From positions 9,315,001 to 9,379,000 of the forward strand of contig JAVTVX010000027.1 of NCBI GenBank assembly GCA_033439265.1: 64,000 bases of DNA, given 5' to 3'. This stretch comes from Dillenia suffruticosa. Its lineage: Eukaryota > Streptophyta > Magnoliopsida > Dilleniales > Dilleniaceae. The stretch's first letter is position 1. Each line of letters begins with the position of its first letter. Under the pieces are notes generated by a model that saw nothing but the letters and a program-made list of their open reading frames with translations, did not search any database and was not told the origin of the DNA. Position numbers and translations under genes: made by a program. This document shows positions 12,742 to 25,800 of the stretch, piece after piece.

Positions 12742-15700
12742 TTGTTCTTCTATTATCATTCTATTCCCCACTCTTAGGTTGTATGAAACATGATGGATTT
12801 TCTCCATGTTGTTGGGGATTGCTTTGCTGTACTGAAAAGAGGTGTTGCTTCTGTGTAGTGTATGTCTAGTGGTAGCAATTGTATGTGTTTCATTTGAAAT
12901 CCTCTCAGATTATAGAAATAATGATGGCACAACCATAGCTTGGTTGACAATATGTGATCTTTGGTCACCTAGGGTAAAGGGCAATGCTTCCATCACGAAG
13001 GCTAGGTCTTTTTGGTCCAAGTGTCCTTGGTAGTGTTTTGAGTCTTTTAGAAAATTTAGTAGTCTTTTTAAGTTAGGAATAAGTTGTTGCAATTTTTAGG
13101 ATTTTCTGTTGTTTTAAATTTTCTTGTTTTATTCAGAACTTTCTAGGTCTTAGCTGGCCTTAAAGTTAGAGTCATTTTAGAGCCTTAAAAGTTTTAGAAA
13201 GCTTCTATTTTACTCTTTTAGTGAGGTTTGAATCCTATTATGTTTCTATATTATTTGAGGCATTTTTGTAGAAAGTTTAGGAGTGCCATTATGTTGTTTT
13301 AGCACTTAAAATTATGCCTTGACGAGTTGTTCAGCTTTTGCATCTAGGCGCCATTAATTAAATTTTATTGGTTTTTGCCCCCTGCAAACACAATTTTTCT
13401 TCTTCTGCCTTTCTTCTTCTTTAATATTTTTTTGGTTGAAACTTAAATATGATTTTTAAGTAGGCATTTCAATATTACAACATGAAATGATATTATGTGA
13501 AACTTCCATTGAATCCTATGAATATAGAGGTATTACTTGAAATTATGTTTATCAAAATACATGAAATGATATTATGTTTATCAAAATGCATGTTTGCTAA
13601 GTTCATATATGCCTCACATCCCCTAGAACCTTTGATTGGTGACTGCTTGAAGTGTTAATTTACTATGGCTTTACAAAATAAATATTTCTTGAGTGGGCTG
13701 GTCACTTGATTCAGGCAAGCACCTCAAGTGATAAGTGGTACAAACACGCCAAGGGTGCGGAATCCCTTGCTTTGCACAACTTAGATATCCAAAATTTGTG
13801 CATGAATCCAACTTGACCAACAGTATTTTGTGTGCTAAAATTTGATAGCCATTTGAAAGCAAGATTTTCTACATTTGTTTTCCTTTGCATGTCCTAACCA
13901 ATGAAAACTCTCAACCTAGAATGTGATCCAATAGATAAAACCTGGCCACTATCTCATGCAGTCTCACTTTTATTTAAGAAATAGTGACAAAAGTTAGCAG
14001 AATATGACTTATCAAATAGAATGCAGCAGCTGATAATAATAACTTATAAAAATTTTGAGGTTTGAATAATGAGCTGAAGACCTTTGTATGTAATTGTAAA
14101 CAATATGGAAATTTATATGTTTCAAATATCAGTACGAGCCAAATTCAAATTAAACTCCAAATGTTGAGACAAAAAAAGAAGAAACACTGAACGGAGAAAA
14201 CCCAGTTTGTTACAAGGAGTGGTTATCAAACATTGTGTGGACATCAACCTGATGAAATGATAACGTCACTGGGTTGGTGGTTCAAATAGTGGGTCAGTAG
14301 TTGAACAGCATGGTGGTATTAATTATATAAATCTTTAAAAAGACGAAAAGAAAATTATATATATTTTGATAAAATAACAAAAATAACTATACTTGTGGAC
14401 TACTTTGCTTACAAAGCAAAGATCTGTGCCAGATGTTATAAATTGATTCAGGAAATTCATACCATATCACAAAAGCCCCATCAAACTTTGCAGCAATTCG
14501 ATATTTTTGGACATCTTCTATTACAAACTTTAATTTTCCAAAATATATCTATCGATTGAGGTGAATTATGATGAAATAACAAAGAGAATCAGTGGTAGTC
14601 GTCGTTGTCCCTCATCACGGGTGGGTTTTCCTCCATCATGAGGAGTTAGATGTACAAGCAATGGAATGGGATGTAAATTCTTTGAATTTCAAATTGAGGG
14701 TGAAGATAAGAAAGACAAGACCATTTGATTTCAGAAAAGAAAAAGAATGGGATCTCGCTGGACACTCCCACTTCTTACATTGCAGTGATGGGATATTAAT
14801 GTTTTCCCATTCAATCAAGGAATTTGCAAAGTTCATAGCCTGTTTGGTTTGCTCAAACCCTGTCTGTTTGCACAGGCTTGCTTAAAAGCTGCCAGGTTTG
14901 ACTGAGTTGGTTGCAATTCCGATCTGATCTCTGAATCGGTGGTCCAGTCTGGGTTTAAGAACTATGCTAGTAAAGCATATGAGATAGTATCCTAGAGGGT
15001 ACAACAGACATGTATCCTTTCCATCTCATGTGATGTTCAAGATATTCTGTGCGCTCATGGCCTTCCTTTTTTAATGCTTGTTCTTGATATGAGATTACTG
15101 TTATGCTTGGCATCTTTTAAAATTCTGAGTTTTTTTTTTTAGTTTATTTTAGGTAATTTTTTTTAAACATTGTTATGTTCAAGACAAGAAGTTTATTTTA
15201 AGATATTTTAATGTTATTAATGATGGTTCAAATGTTAAAATATTCACTGATGACTAAAAGTAATGTCTCAGGCATTGGACACTTTCAACACATCTGTGGT
15301 TTCTCCAATCTATTATGCCATGTTCACATCTTTTACGATTCTTGCCAGTGCAATAATGTTTAAGGTACCTTCTATCTGTTATCATCCATCCTTGTGTGAT
15401 AAAAAGCATGCACAGCTTTTTTGATGCAGGAGATTTTGTAACTTCCCCTCCTCCCCTGCGGGGGTGTTGGGACAGGTCTCCACGTACTATCTTGTAATAT
15501 TTTACTTCAGAACTCTTATTTACTTAGACTTATTTGTAGGACTGGGCTGGTCAGAGTGCAAGCAGCATAGCTTCAGAGCTTTGTGGCTTCATCACGGTGT
15601 TATCTGGGACTGCTGTATTGCATAGTACGAGAGATCCTGACCCACCATTTATTACAGGTATGGTGCTTCTGCAAACTTGTTAAAAATTTTGGTTCAAAAT

Positions 15701-17321
15701 TGAACAAATCAGATTTAGGTCCACTGCAGCAATCGCTTTATAAACAGTTCCTCAAATTATGAGGCTGATAGAATGCATAAACACAATTGCAGCAACTGGG
15801 GAGGCAAACTAATCTAGTAACCGTGGTGTGATTTTTCATGTCAAATTGCTTGCCTCACATACATTGTGCTTTAGTCTTGGTATTGCTAAGTTTCAAACAT
15901 AGTTGAGGCAAGAATTAGTTTCCACCAGTTCAGGTTTTCAACCTTAGATCTAACAATCTCATTTCAAAGTTCTCTCTGGCAATTGATAGCTATAAACAAG
16001 TGATGTGTTGTTACTGTCATTTCTCATAATCATTGTCATGGATGATGGGTATTTTTCTAGTGCTTCTTTGTTCTTTTAACCTCATTCTCTTCCACAAGGG
16101 CTTGAACTAAATTTTGCATGCGTAGCTTTGTACACATAGCCATGAAGGCATGGGGGTTGGCAACAGGGCTGGGTGGGGCAGGAGTGGAGCTGGCCCCCCA
16201 CCCTTGCCCTGGACTTGAAGGGGAACGGGGCAGGTTTTCTTGATTCCCTGTCGGGTAGGGATTTTGTGTCCCCATTCCATCCCTGCGTGAAGTGGAGAAA
16301 ACTCTGTTTTCCCTGCCCTCCTCCTACCCTCCCAACCCCCCCCCCCCCCCCAAAAAAAAAGAACCCCCCAATTGACAAAATATAATTGAACCCAAACAAT
16401 AGCCAAAAACCATTTTATCTGGAAGCTAAATACTAAAGAAAGTATTGCTAATGAAAATACCTTCAAAAACAATGTCATCAACAATTTCAAAGAAGCCAAT
16501 CATGAAAATTCAAATTTTATTTAGAAAACAGCTGAGATGCTTTGATGATAATATAGCAACAACAACAACAATAATAAAAGAAACAGCTGAGATGCTTTGA
16601 TAATCATAGATCGGGCGAATGTTCTTTCTTCCGAAAAGGGTTTAGTCTAAAATGAGGGGTGAGGGAGGGAAAGAGTTACTGTTTAGGATTTTGCTTCCAG
16701 ACCTCAAAAATATTTCAGGGCGGGGGGAGAGAGAGAGAGAGATTCTCTTGGGGCTGCTGGTTTTAGCTATGTACATATGTTGTATATGTAAATGGTGCCT
16801 AAAATAATAATCAATATATATGAGTGGGACAGGAGATACTAAGCCTGTTACTGCACTGCCCTAAAATAGTGTACAATCGGGGAATACTTGGTCCCAGTCA
16901 CCATGTTGAATACCTGCCCTGATTACGGTAGGACTGATTGGGTATCCATGTGGATGGGGTATATATTGCCATTGCTAGCGTGAACCCTTGGTGATTAACC
17001 AATTCATTTCATTTCATTTTCCATTTTCTTAATTGACATCCCTGAGGTTTGCTAAGATGAATGTTAGGAGCAAAAATCCAAAAATCCAACTAGGGCCAAA
17101 AGTGTTATTGTACTTGAATTGTTTTGGTCATATGAATGTATGGAGCATCCTGTCAACTACAACCTATTCTGGATTAATCTTCTACCAAATATGCAGATTT
17201 ATATACACCACTGTCTCCAAAAGTTTCATGGTATAACAAAAGCAATGGGGAGCCATGGAAGCAGAAAGATGAAGATGTGCCTGATTTCATTGCAAACATC
17301 CGGCAAGACTACTTTAAATAA
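11351..17321 (+). CDS. NIPA: NIPA-family magnesium transporter, nine exons
   Basis: Family members are multi-pass membrane proteins linked to Mg2+ transport (Mg_trans_NIPA, DMT superfamily). Exons: 11351-11471, 11571-11627, 11831-11921, 12023-12183, 12268-12395, 12523-12660, 15272-15364, 15540-15657 and 17197-17321. All eight introns are GT-AG and the exons total 1032 bp, giving 343 residues without a stop, close to the usual 330-345. Family words appear in order: [17 protein letters not shown] (about 18-34), [42 protein letters not shown], a histidine in [35 protein letters not shown] and DWAGQ. About nine hydrophobic segments alternate with short loops, followed by a hydrophilic tail of about 45 residues. 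I chose this ATG because MFSDNLKG aligns with the normal N-terminus. Intron 6 is 2.6 kb. The plant subgroup (NIPA4/5/6-like) is uncertain. Confidence 0.93.
12661..15271 (+). other. NIPA intron 6 (2.6 kb)
   Basis: The intron has a GTGAGT donor and a TCTCAG acceptor. It contains a (TA)n/(TG)n microsatellite (about 12711-12741) and otherwise AT-rich sequence. A 97-codon frame at 14592-14885 has no recognisable domain and I read it as chance. I saw no clear transposon ends, though the length compared with the other introns suggests old insertions. Confidence 0.7.
15658..17196 (+). other. NIPA intron 8 with G/C-rich insert
   Basis: This 1.5-kb intron contains an unusually G/C-rich stretch (about 16150-16360) ending in C16A9, and a second patch near 16680-16740 with a GA run. 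Frames in the G/C-rich stretch, on both strands, are compositional and have no domain. The patch at 16800-17000 shares the wording style of the first (GGGTATCC, CCCTGC), so both might be remnants of one repeat family. This is weakly supported. Confidence 0.5.
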
Positions 17322-18850
17322 TTAAGGCCAGTCTCTTATGATGATTATTACAAGAGATCGAAAAGTTATGAGAATTCAATTTGCGAGTTCTGTATTGCTG
17401 CTTGTAAAATCATTTACAGCTTCAAGGAGGTACAAGTTTGTGCAGGCAAAGAAACAAGTGTCTTTTTTTTTTTTCCTTTTTTTTTTCCAAATTTTGTTTT
17501 TTCCTTTTATACTTACTCGAAGGGATCTTTCTAGGTTGCAATGATTTCTTTCAATCACATACCTTCTTTGGCGAGCTATTTAGCTCGAGTGTCTTTGGGC
17601 TTAGTCCTCTGGTCTTAAGTTCTAGGGACTGAAATCATCTTTTTGCCCTTCCATTTCCATTTTATCATTTTTCTGCTTTATCCCTAATAGGGATTGGAAA
17701 TTTTCATTTCGTTTCACAAAAAGGTCCAAGTTTGTGGATTGCAGATGTAGAACCAGCTAACCTCATGTAGTTTTTATTTATGTAATTTATATATTCTATT
17801 TAATTTCATTAATGGAAATGATTTGTGTGACCAAATTCATTTCTTATATTTGAGTTGAAGTGATTTCTTACTCAGCTGGAAGATTGGAATCACAAAGTTG
17901 AATGTTTGATGTTCCTTTGCTTGTTAATTTACTTAGACTGTGCTTTTTCACTGTAGTACTTTCAATTGTTATATATGTGAGCCTCTTGAGGACGAGAATG
18001 CTAGAGATGAAGTATGCTCAGTCTAATTTCCATTGCAAGTCCATATTTTTCTGAGAATGAGTGGAAAATAACAGATAATTTTCAATAGATAGATACAGCT
18101 TGTGTTTGGGAAATCTCTGCTAAATTCAATTTTGTATTATTTATGTATTATATTTCTTTTAACTAAAATAAAAAATAGTTAAAAAAAAGGAAGAATTTTG
18201 CAAAGGGAAGTTATTTTTTTGGTAAAAGATTTTTTGTTATTATTATATTAATTTTTATCTTAAAAAGTTACACTTAGTTTTTGCAAAGCTAACTTCAAAC
18301 TTTTTGGGAGGGAGCAAGGAGAATGTGCAAATCCTCTTTTTGGGGGGTGGGGGGGAGGGAGAGAAATTTCTGTGTTTTGGTTTCGATGTCTTACTGAAGT
18401 TTATTTGTCAAATTTGAATTCTACCAACAGCACCATTATTAGAGCTTTGTGTGGCATTCATGCAATTGGTGAAAGATCAAACAGGTTTCCTCTACAAGGA
18501 GAAGAAAAATAATACCGTACAATAATAACAACTTAGTTTGAGATCGTTTGGGAATAAATTTTGAGAAAAAAAAAATATTATTGTACAAAAAAAAGAAAAT
18601 AATAACAATTTAGTTTTAATATTAAATTTGGGATAGATCGTTTGAGAGATTACTATAGAAGAGATGATGAAAGGAATGAATAATAGTACAAGAGGAACTT
18701 CTAAGAAATCTTTAGCCGTTTTACATTTTGAGGGAGGGGACTTGGTTGCTGCCTAGTGCGCTCATGCCTGGCTAAAGACACTGCATTTCCTTCTATACGT
18801 GATATGTGTGTGTATTCACAAGATATTCATATTGTCATCTCCTAAATTTT
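17322..18850. other. NIPA 3' flank and intergenic sequence
   Basis: The 3' untranslated region of the NIPA gene should begin here, but no convincing poly(A) signal stands out among many AATAAA-like words. The rest is T-rich, with poly-T runs near 17461-17490 and a T5G6-type patch near 18336. No gene, tRNA or transposon end was recognised. Confidence 0.5.
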
Positions 18851-19036
18851 CATACCAATACTTGTTAGCATAGATGGGAAGAGTATTTTTGTCCCTTAAT
18901 CAGGTAGGAAGTTCGACTCCCACTAGGTACAGAAAAAACAATATTGGGAGACCTCCCCCTCAAATGAGACTCAACAGTCAGGTCGATTCCAGATTAATCA
19001 GGACAAAGCTCCGGATACCGGAAGGTCTAGGTACAA
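18850..19036 (+). mobile_element. tRNA-derived SINE-like sequence
   Basis: A box A-like word TAGCATAGATGG (18866-18877) and a box B-like word GTTCGACTCC (18911-18920) lie about 45 bp apart, as in the tRNA-like heads of plant SINEs. A C/T-rich and pseudo-palindromic tail (CCGGATACCGG) and an A-rich run follow. No target duplication was identified and I cannot name a family. A chance match to pol III boxes remains possible. Confidence 0.33.
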
Positions 19037-19261
19037 AAATAAAAATCTCCTAAATTTCCATAGAAGAGCTTAAGAAGTCCGTCATGACTGGTTCCATATC
19101 CAGATGAAGGAGAAAAGTTGCGATAGGTTAATAGCTCCGGATACCGGAAGGTCTAGGTACAAAAAAAAAAAAATCTCCTAAATTTCCATAGAAGAGCTTA
19201 AGAAGTCCGTCATGACTGGTTCCATATCCAGATGAAGGAGAAAAGTTGTGAAAGGTTAATA
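19007..19261 (+). repeat. 126-bp tandem duplication
   Basis: Two nearly identical units (about 19007-19132 and 19133-19261) each contain CCGGATACCGGAAGGTCTAG, a short A-run and a shared downstream segment with GTCATGACTGGTTCC. They differ at only a few bases and in A-run length, so the duplication is younger than the surrounding decayed elements. It overlaps the tail of the SINE-like sequence. Confidence 0.9.
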
Positions 19262-19309
19262 GTCAACGTAAAACTTGTATCAAAATTAAAATAAGAGACA
19301 AATATAGAA

Positions 19310-20556
19310 AATTTTTTGGGTCGTTCCCTTCTTAACGACATGGTGCACTAGATTCCATGTATAAGGACAAGTTAGCAAGGGTTTCTAGAGTATGGTCCAA
19401 AAGCGACACATTACATCCCTGCCTAAAAGTGGTGTTAAATAAGCAAGGTTCCACATTTATGTAGACATGTATGAGAAAAGAAATTAGTCCACGAAAATAT
19501 GATTCGTCTAACCATTTGAAATATAGGATTTTTAATTGGTAATTTAGGATAAATAGGAGAAATAATTACTAAACGAATAATTAATATTATGTATCTCTAA
19601 AAAACTAAGTGAATGAAAGAGAATTATCTCCAAAAAACTAAGTGAGCGGAACAAAGGCTAGAATAGTAGAGTTTTATGACCATAAAAACTTACAAGAGAA
19701 TGTAAAGGAGATGAAGAAACAGAAATAGAATTTTGTTTATTAAAATAGTTAGTAGAAAAGATATAATTAATGTAGTCAATAGTTATGCATTTCAAATAAG
19801 TATAGATACAATTAGTAAACAATAATTTTAGGAAAATCTAGATAAATTTGTCCAAACCATATCTAATGAGAAAAAGTTATTTATTGGAGGAGATTTAAAT
19901 AGATATATAGGTAAGAATAATGAGAGATTTGAAATTATTTGGGACCTTTAGTTTTGGTAGTAAGAATAAGGCAGAGGTACCATTTTAGAGTTTGTCACAA
20001 TATTCGATTTGATACTACAAACACTATTTCAATAAAAAAGAGTCGCATATAATTATATATAAAAATAGGTCGAATATCAGTCAAATAGATTTTTTTTTCA
20101 TCGGTAGAGACGATAGAGTGATCCGTAAGGATTGAAAAGTTATATCCAGTAAAAGTATAACAACTCAATATAAACTTTTAGTTTTAAATGTGCATCTACT
20201 TAAAAGGTAAAAGAATTATCGTCTATGGAATCAAGAATTAAGTGGTGAAATCTGAAAAGAAAAAAGAATGTGATGACCATTAGAGAGGAATTAATTCAAG
20301 TAACTATCTAATCTACTAATGATAATTTAGAAACCATGTATATAGAAATATCTAATAATATTAAAAATATAAGTAAGGAAGCTTTTAATGAGTCGAGTAT
20401 CAATAGGCAAGAAATCGTGATAGTGAAATAAGAAAATCCAAACTATTATATGAATCAAATAAAAGTGTTATAGGAATCTTAAAAGTAAGAGAAGTAGTGA
20501 TGTATTTGAGAAGTACAAAAATGTAAGAAAAGATGTGAAAAATAAAGTACAAAATT
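19310..20556 (+). mobile_element. RTE-type LINE, 5' part with endonuclease remnant
   Basis: The leader wording (GTCGTTCCCTTCTTAACGAC, AAAGTGGTGTTAAATAAGCA) matches what I recall of plant RTE-type LINEs. Translation in shifting frames gives decayed endonuclease blocks: a remnant of 'QETKWVGE', 'KVIYWRRFK' for the GEKVFIGGDLN block, and near 20060-20200 'SQIDFFFIGR' and 'SITTQYKLLVLNVHL'. A charged linker follows to about 20556. Many stops and frameshifts interrupt it. The reverse transcriptase half lies at 31772-33354, with an Athila-like element in between. Confidence 0.7.
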
Positions 20557-20718
20557 TGAGTTGTTATACTTTCAGTGGATATAACTTTTCAATCCTTACA
20601 GATCACTCTATCGCCTCTACAGATGAGAAAAAAAATCTATTTAACTGATATTCGACCTATTTTTATATATAATTATATGCGACTCTTTTTTATTGAAATA
20701 GTGTTTGTAGTATCAAAT
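20007..20718. repeat. Inverted repeat, arms about 161 bp, loop about 390 bp
   Basis: Arm 1 (20007-20167) includes ATACTACAAACACTATTTCA. Arm 2 (20557-20718) is its reverse complement, with few mismatches and small length changes in T/A runs. The first arm is LINE endonuclease sequence, so the second is an inverted copy of LINE sequence placed exactly against the edge of the Athila-like LTR. It looks like a product of a rearrangement or template switch at the insertion boundary. Confidence 0.88.
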
Positions 20719-21746
20719 TTCTTCTTCTCTCCATAAAAAATAGAGACTTTTCGGGCCACAAAAAAAGGGCCAGCAGGAGACGTCCAATCATTATTCTTAA
20801 GAAAGAGGTGGTGGCTGCCTGCCGCCTTTCTTTTAGGTTTTGCATTTTTTTCTTTCTTTTTTTTTTATTTCTTTTCAAGAACAATTTTTTTTTTTTTTGT
20901 TGAAGAAGTCAATAGCATGTTTTTCACCATGAGTGACTAGTTTTATCTTTTGATTCAAGGGGGATTTTATTTCAATTATCTTCACTGTAAGGTTATATGT
21001 TTTATTTAATTTCTTACCCTTTTAGTTTAAGTATTCGTTGATTTTTGTTTTTATTTTACATGAATGATTAATATTGATTAATTTGATAATTTAATTCGAT
21101 ATTATTCTTTCTATAATTATCCAAGGTTTCAGTAATCGGTCATGAATGATTGGTACAAATAGCAATAAGATTATTTATGTTTATGGGTTTTTAATCAATA
21201 TTCATGTTTAATTTAAGGGAATCGATAAAACAAAATTAAATAATTATAGTTATCCCAATTATTTAGATTTTGGTTTAATTATTTTCACAAAACTTAATAT
21301 TATCATTATATTGATATAAAACGTTATCGTGTTTAGTCGATTAATGATAAATTTTAACTAAATGTTTGATTTGGTCAATTAATTTAGAAAGACATAAAAT
21401 TTATTACGGCTATTTTAATAAATCTAAAATTAAATGTTTGAATTGCAAGATAAATTCTTTTAACCTGTGATCAGTGAAACAATTGAATGTAATGATCTCT
21501 TGGATCAGAGTTTGATAGATTGAATTTTTTTTCAAATTTTTATTGTTTTGCATTGTTAATTTATTTTTTATTTTTTTTAGGTTGTTAATTTTTAATTTAG
21601 AAATTTAATTGATAAACCTCCTTTTTATTTTGGCATTTAACTAAGAAATTAAATCAATTTAGTTCCCTTAGGATTCGTATGGTACCACTATTGCGACAAA
21701 TTTGTTCATATTGGGGGAATCAGTATTAATTTTGAGGGTTTCGACA
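20719..21746 (+). repeat. 5' LTR of the Athila-like element
   Basis: It matches 30795-31771 along its length, e.g. CTCCATAAAAAA near 20731 and near 30806, CAAGGGGGATTTT, and the TTTGGCATTTAACTAAGAAATT block near the end. It ends CGACA, followed by the primer site. It is shorter than the 3' LTR. Confidence 0.85.
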
Positions 21747-22823
21747 ACCCGTCAAAATTTGGCGTTGTTGCAAGGAAACTACATTAATTTCTTAGTTTAT
21801 GCTTTTCACTTGTGTTACTGATTTTTGAAGAAGAAGAAAAAAGGATATCAATTCATGAAAGAACTTTGAAGGAGCTAACTACAACAGATATGAATCGGCA
21901 ACTTTTGTGCATAGAGTACCCACCTCTTGAGATAACATTCGAACTCAAATCTGGTTTAATTCACTTACTTCATACTTTCCGTGGTCTCCCAGGTGAGGAT
22001 CCACATATGTACTTGAAGGAGTTTCATATTGTCTACTCGAACAGAAGCCCTAAGGTGTGATTGAGGAACAAATAAAACTGAGGGCTTTTTCTTTTTCTCT
22101 AAAGATTGGACAAAAGATTAATTATACCATCTATCATCTAGTTCGATAAATACATGGAATGGAATACATGGACTATTTTTTGAGAAATTTTTTCTTGCAT
22201 CTAGGGTTGCCAATATCATAAATAAATATGTGGAATCAGACAATTTACTGGACAGTCATTGTTTGAATATTGGGAGAGGTTCAAACAAGTTTGTGCTAAC
22301 TGTCCACATCATCAAATTTTGGATCAGCTCCTGATTCAATATTTTTATAAGGGACTTCTACCCATACATATAAGTATGGTAGACGCAGCCAGTGGAACTT
22401 TAGTTAACAAAACTCCTAAAGCAACTAGACAGTTGATCTCAGTTATAGCAAAATTTTCTTAACAATTTAGAATAAGAGTGGATGGAGTTACCAAATGCGT
22501 TAATGAGGTAAGCCACTCGACTCTTGAAAATCAAAATTTTGAATTAACTGCTTTGGTTCATCAATTGGTTGTAGGGCAATTGCAGGCAGCTAAAGTTCGT
22601 GGTACATGCTCAATTCCAGGGCATCCTACGAATATGTGTCCAACATTGCAAGAACACCCTATTCACAAGTAACCTGGTCAACCTCAATGTATGTATGATC
22701 CTTGTCCAATCAATACAATCCTAGATTGAGGGATCATCTAAATTTGAGCCATGAAAATCAAAGAAGACAACCAAAATATCCACCCCAACCTTTTAACAAA
22801 CCACCACCACCACCGATACATGT

Positions 22824-25800
22824 TGTCACGCCCCGAACCGAAGCCGTGAACAGCCGCCCGTTATCCTGGATATTAACTTTCTATAACCAAACGAGCATAA
22901 CCTCTCTATAAGTCAGAAGTCTATCAAATACCATATATCGACCTGTCACATATCTATATACATAGACCAACCCGGTTAAAATCAATACTCTCCTAAGATC
23001 ATCCAATCCCTGTCAACCATGCAAGATAACTTAAGGTTAACAATAGTGTTACACCAAACCTCTACTACCATGCTCTCATCAAAGGCATGAACAGTCATTA
23101 GTTACCCCTCCTGTGATTTAAAGGTGGCACCGAGCTAACCTAGAGAACACTTCTAGAACATGACACGTTTCCCAAAGTAAATGTACACAATAGTACAAAT
23201 CATGTCTCAATGCAATAGAATAGAGTTGAGAGTTTCGATAAGATACACATAATTTTACATACAGCCATCCCTTTTTTACACAATGGTCTATCTACAATCC
23301 CAATACACAAATATACAATTTTATTGGCAAATCCTTCCCAATATCACATTTCAAGTACCTAATCAACAGTCTCGATCTCCAACAAAAGTCTCGTGCGCCA
23401 ATAAGTCTCAACGCGTCCCACTATAGCTATCTCTGTACACAATGGGAAATGAGGGGTGAGTATCAAGGAAGATACCCAGTGAGTGAAAGGGCATATATCA
23501 TGTGTTTAATGTATCGGTGAAAAATGGAATATCAAAATTCTCAATAATTCTACATATTGTAAGAAATCGTGTATAATGCTCAATTTATCATAAATCATTC
23601 TTTTCACATACATTTCAAACATATATGCATCCATGTGATCAAATCATGTTAGAATAGAGCGTGCCAAGATCAGTCCTGGCAAGAGTCGACCGCAACTAAT
23701 GACAGGCGTATCGGGGGTTTTGTATACAATAGGTTAGAAAAGCTCTCTACCCCGCCATTGGCAACGGACCTCATCAGGTGCTAGACTACGGCGCACCATA
23801 GCCCTCCCCCTTCTGGGTTCAACCTGACTAGTACCGTGTCGAATCACAATACATTTGCCATTTTCTGATGTCAAGTGGGATACCTTCCGCAGAAGCGTAT
23901 CGGGTACAAATATGGATCACCCCTACACATGCATCCTTCGTAACTATAGAATGAGATTTACCCATCACAAAGTTATCATCATCACATGCTAGGGCTCTTG
24001 GCCCATGTAAAATATCATTATCAAATAATCACATGTCATGCCACATTTCTCAAGCAATGTCAATCATTTCCACTAGGATGATTTCATAAAACATGTATAA
24101 ACTAAATTCAATGGCATGGTTTCGTATTTTAAAACTCGTTTGGATGCATATACAACACGTATAAATATGTTTGTGGATACTCCATGAATTCACAAAATCA
24201 TTTCATAATTCATTGAAAATTTCATATCATACATTTATTAAATCATGCTTGCGTTAGGAAATATTTTAAAATATGATATTGTGCATCAGACACATAATAT
24301 AATAAATCTCACTCACTGTATATGGAAGGGTCAGTCACTCCCTACCAAGTACCACATGTGTCGAAAGTGTTTTCCCTCGTTTAGTCACCACCCGTGTGCC
24401 TACAATGGCAACACAATGCATATATGAGAATTTGTGTCATGATTTGAACTTATTAGGTTAAATTGTATTCTAGCAAATTTCTCATATTTCACCATCTACT
24501 CATGCAAATACTTTGATTTTTACTATGTTGTAGTTAAGACACACGACTACAACTTCCTAGTTGGGCACTTTCTTGGATTCCTAGTGCACATCCATGAAAT
24601 AGCACAATTTTGCCCACATTACGTTTCAGAAGTCTGTTTTGACCAATTTTAGTATAGCCTTCACAACATTTAACACTCAACTCTAAATTTACTGAACTTT
24701 TTACAATATTTATAAGAAACATAACCTTACATTTTTCATGTTATGGATTTCTCCCAATTACGCCTAGAAGGGGTCTGAAATGAACCACCAACATCTCTAT
24801 TCAGTTTTGGCCGAGAAGCAGAATCCTTTCTGCATAGTTTTGGGAGATTTTGTATAACGTTTAATTCCATTGTGAAAATTGGCTGACATTTTCACAGTAG
24901 GTGGCTAAGAGGGAGATCTACAACTTTCTTCTTTGAGTTTTTGCAAAAAAAGGCTGGAAGAGAGTCGTGCAATGCTACTGTTTTTTGTGTTAGAGAATGG
25001 ATGACCCTCTGTCGAGTTTTAGAAGAATGGCTGTAACTTTTGACATAGGGGTTGGATTGAGGCGATTCTTATTTCGTTGGAAAGATAAGACATAGATCTA
25101 CATTTTATATAACTAGCACAAAATCCAGTTCTGCCGGGAAAGGGGGCTGCACTCAGAGGCAAACTTACTGCCGCAAAACAGGGTAGAACAGTGCATTGGT
25201 TTTGCATCCGAAGGTCAGAAATTGAATCATTCCTTAGTTAGTTCAGTTCTCTTAGTAGTTCACTAAGCAGATGGGCTCCAAATGACCTCACTTTTGGATA
25301 TGTTGGTCCTTAGGATGTGTGCAAGGTCTCTGCAAAATTTCATTGAAAAAGACCAAGGGTAACTATGACAATCGGTCCAAGGAAACTCACTGCCCCATAG
25401 GCGTTTCCAAAATTTCCAAATTTCCAGATTTTGGCTGTCTCTGTTTTGCTATTGGTTTCCCTATCAACCTAACTTCAAATGACCTCAATTTTTAATATGT
25501 TATAGTTTAGGATGTTTACAAGCTATCCATAAAAAATCACAGAAAACTACTAAGGTTTGTCTTGGCACTCTTGGACTCACATACTTGTCTTCTCATGGTT
25601 GCACACACAAACACCACATACATGAAATTTTTCACTCAAATTCAAGCACACATACATTACACAAACACCTCATTCTTAGTTATTGTGTGCACTTATATAA
25701 TTCATTTTCCTTGGCAATTTCCAATACACCACACCTTATCCATTCAACCATCAATGTACACATTTAACCATCACAATATATACATACATTCTGCACACAC

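Noticed and set aside
14592-14885. 97-codon plus-strand frame in NIPA intron 6
   Set aside because: No recognisable domain, an opposing frame of similar length, and a location inside an intron with intact splice sites.
16057-16499. Overlapping frames on both strands in the G/C-rich part of NIPA intron 8
   Set aside because: They are low-complexity Gly/Pro-rich translations of a G/C-rich repeat, lie in an intron and show no domain.
18866-18920. Considered as a tRNA gene because of box A- and box B-like words
   Set aside because: No cloverleaf with an acceptor stem can be seen; a SINE-like head fits better.
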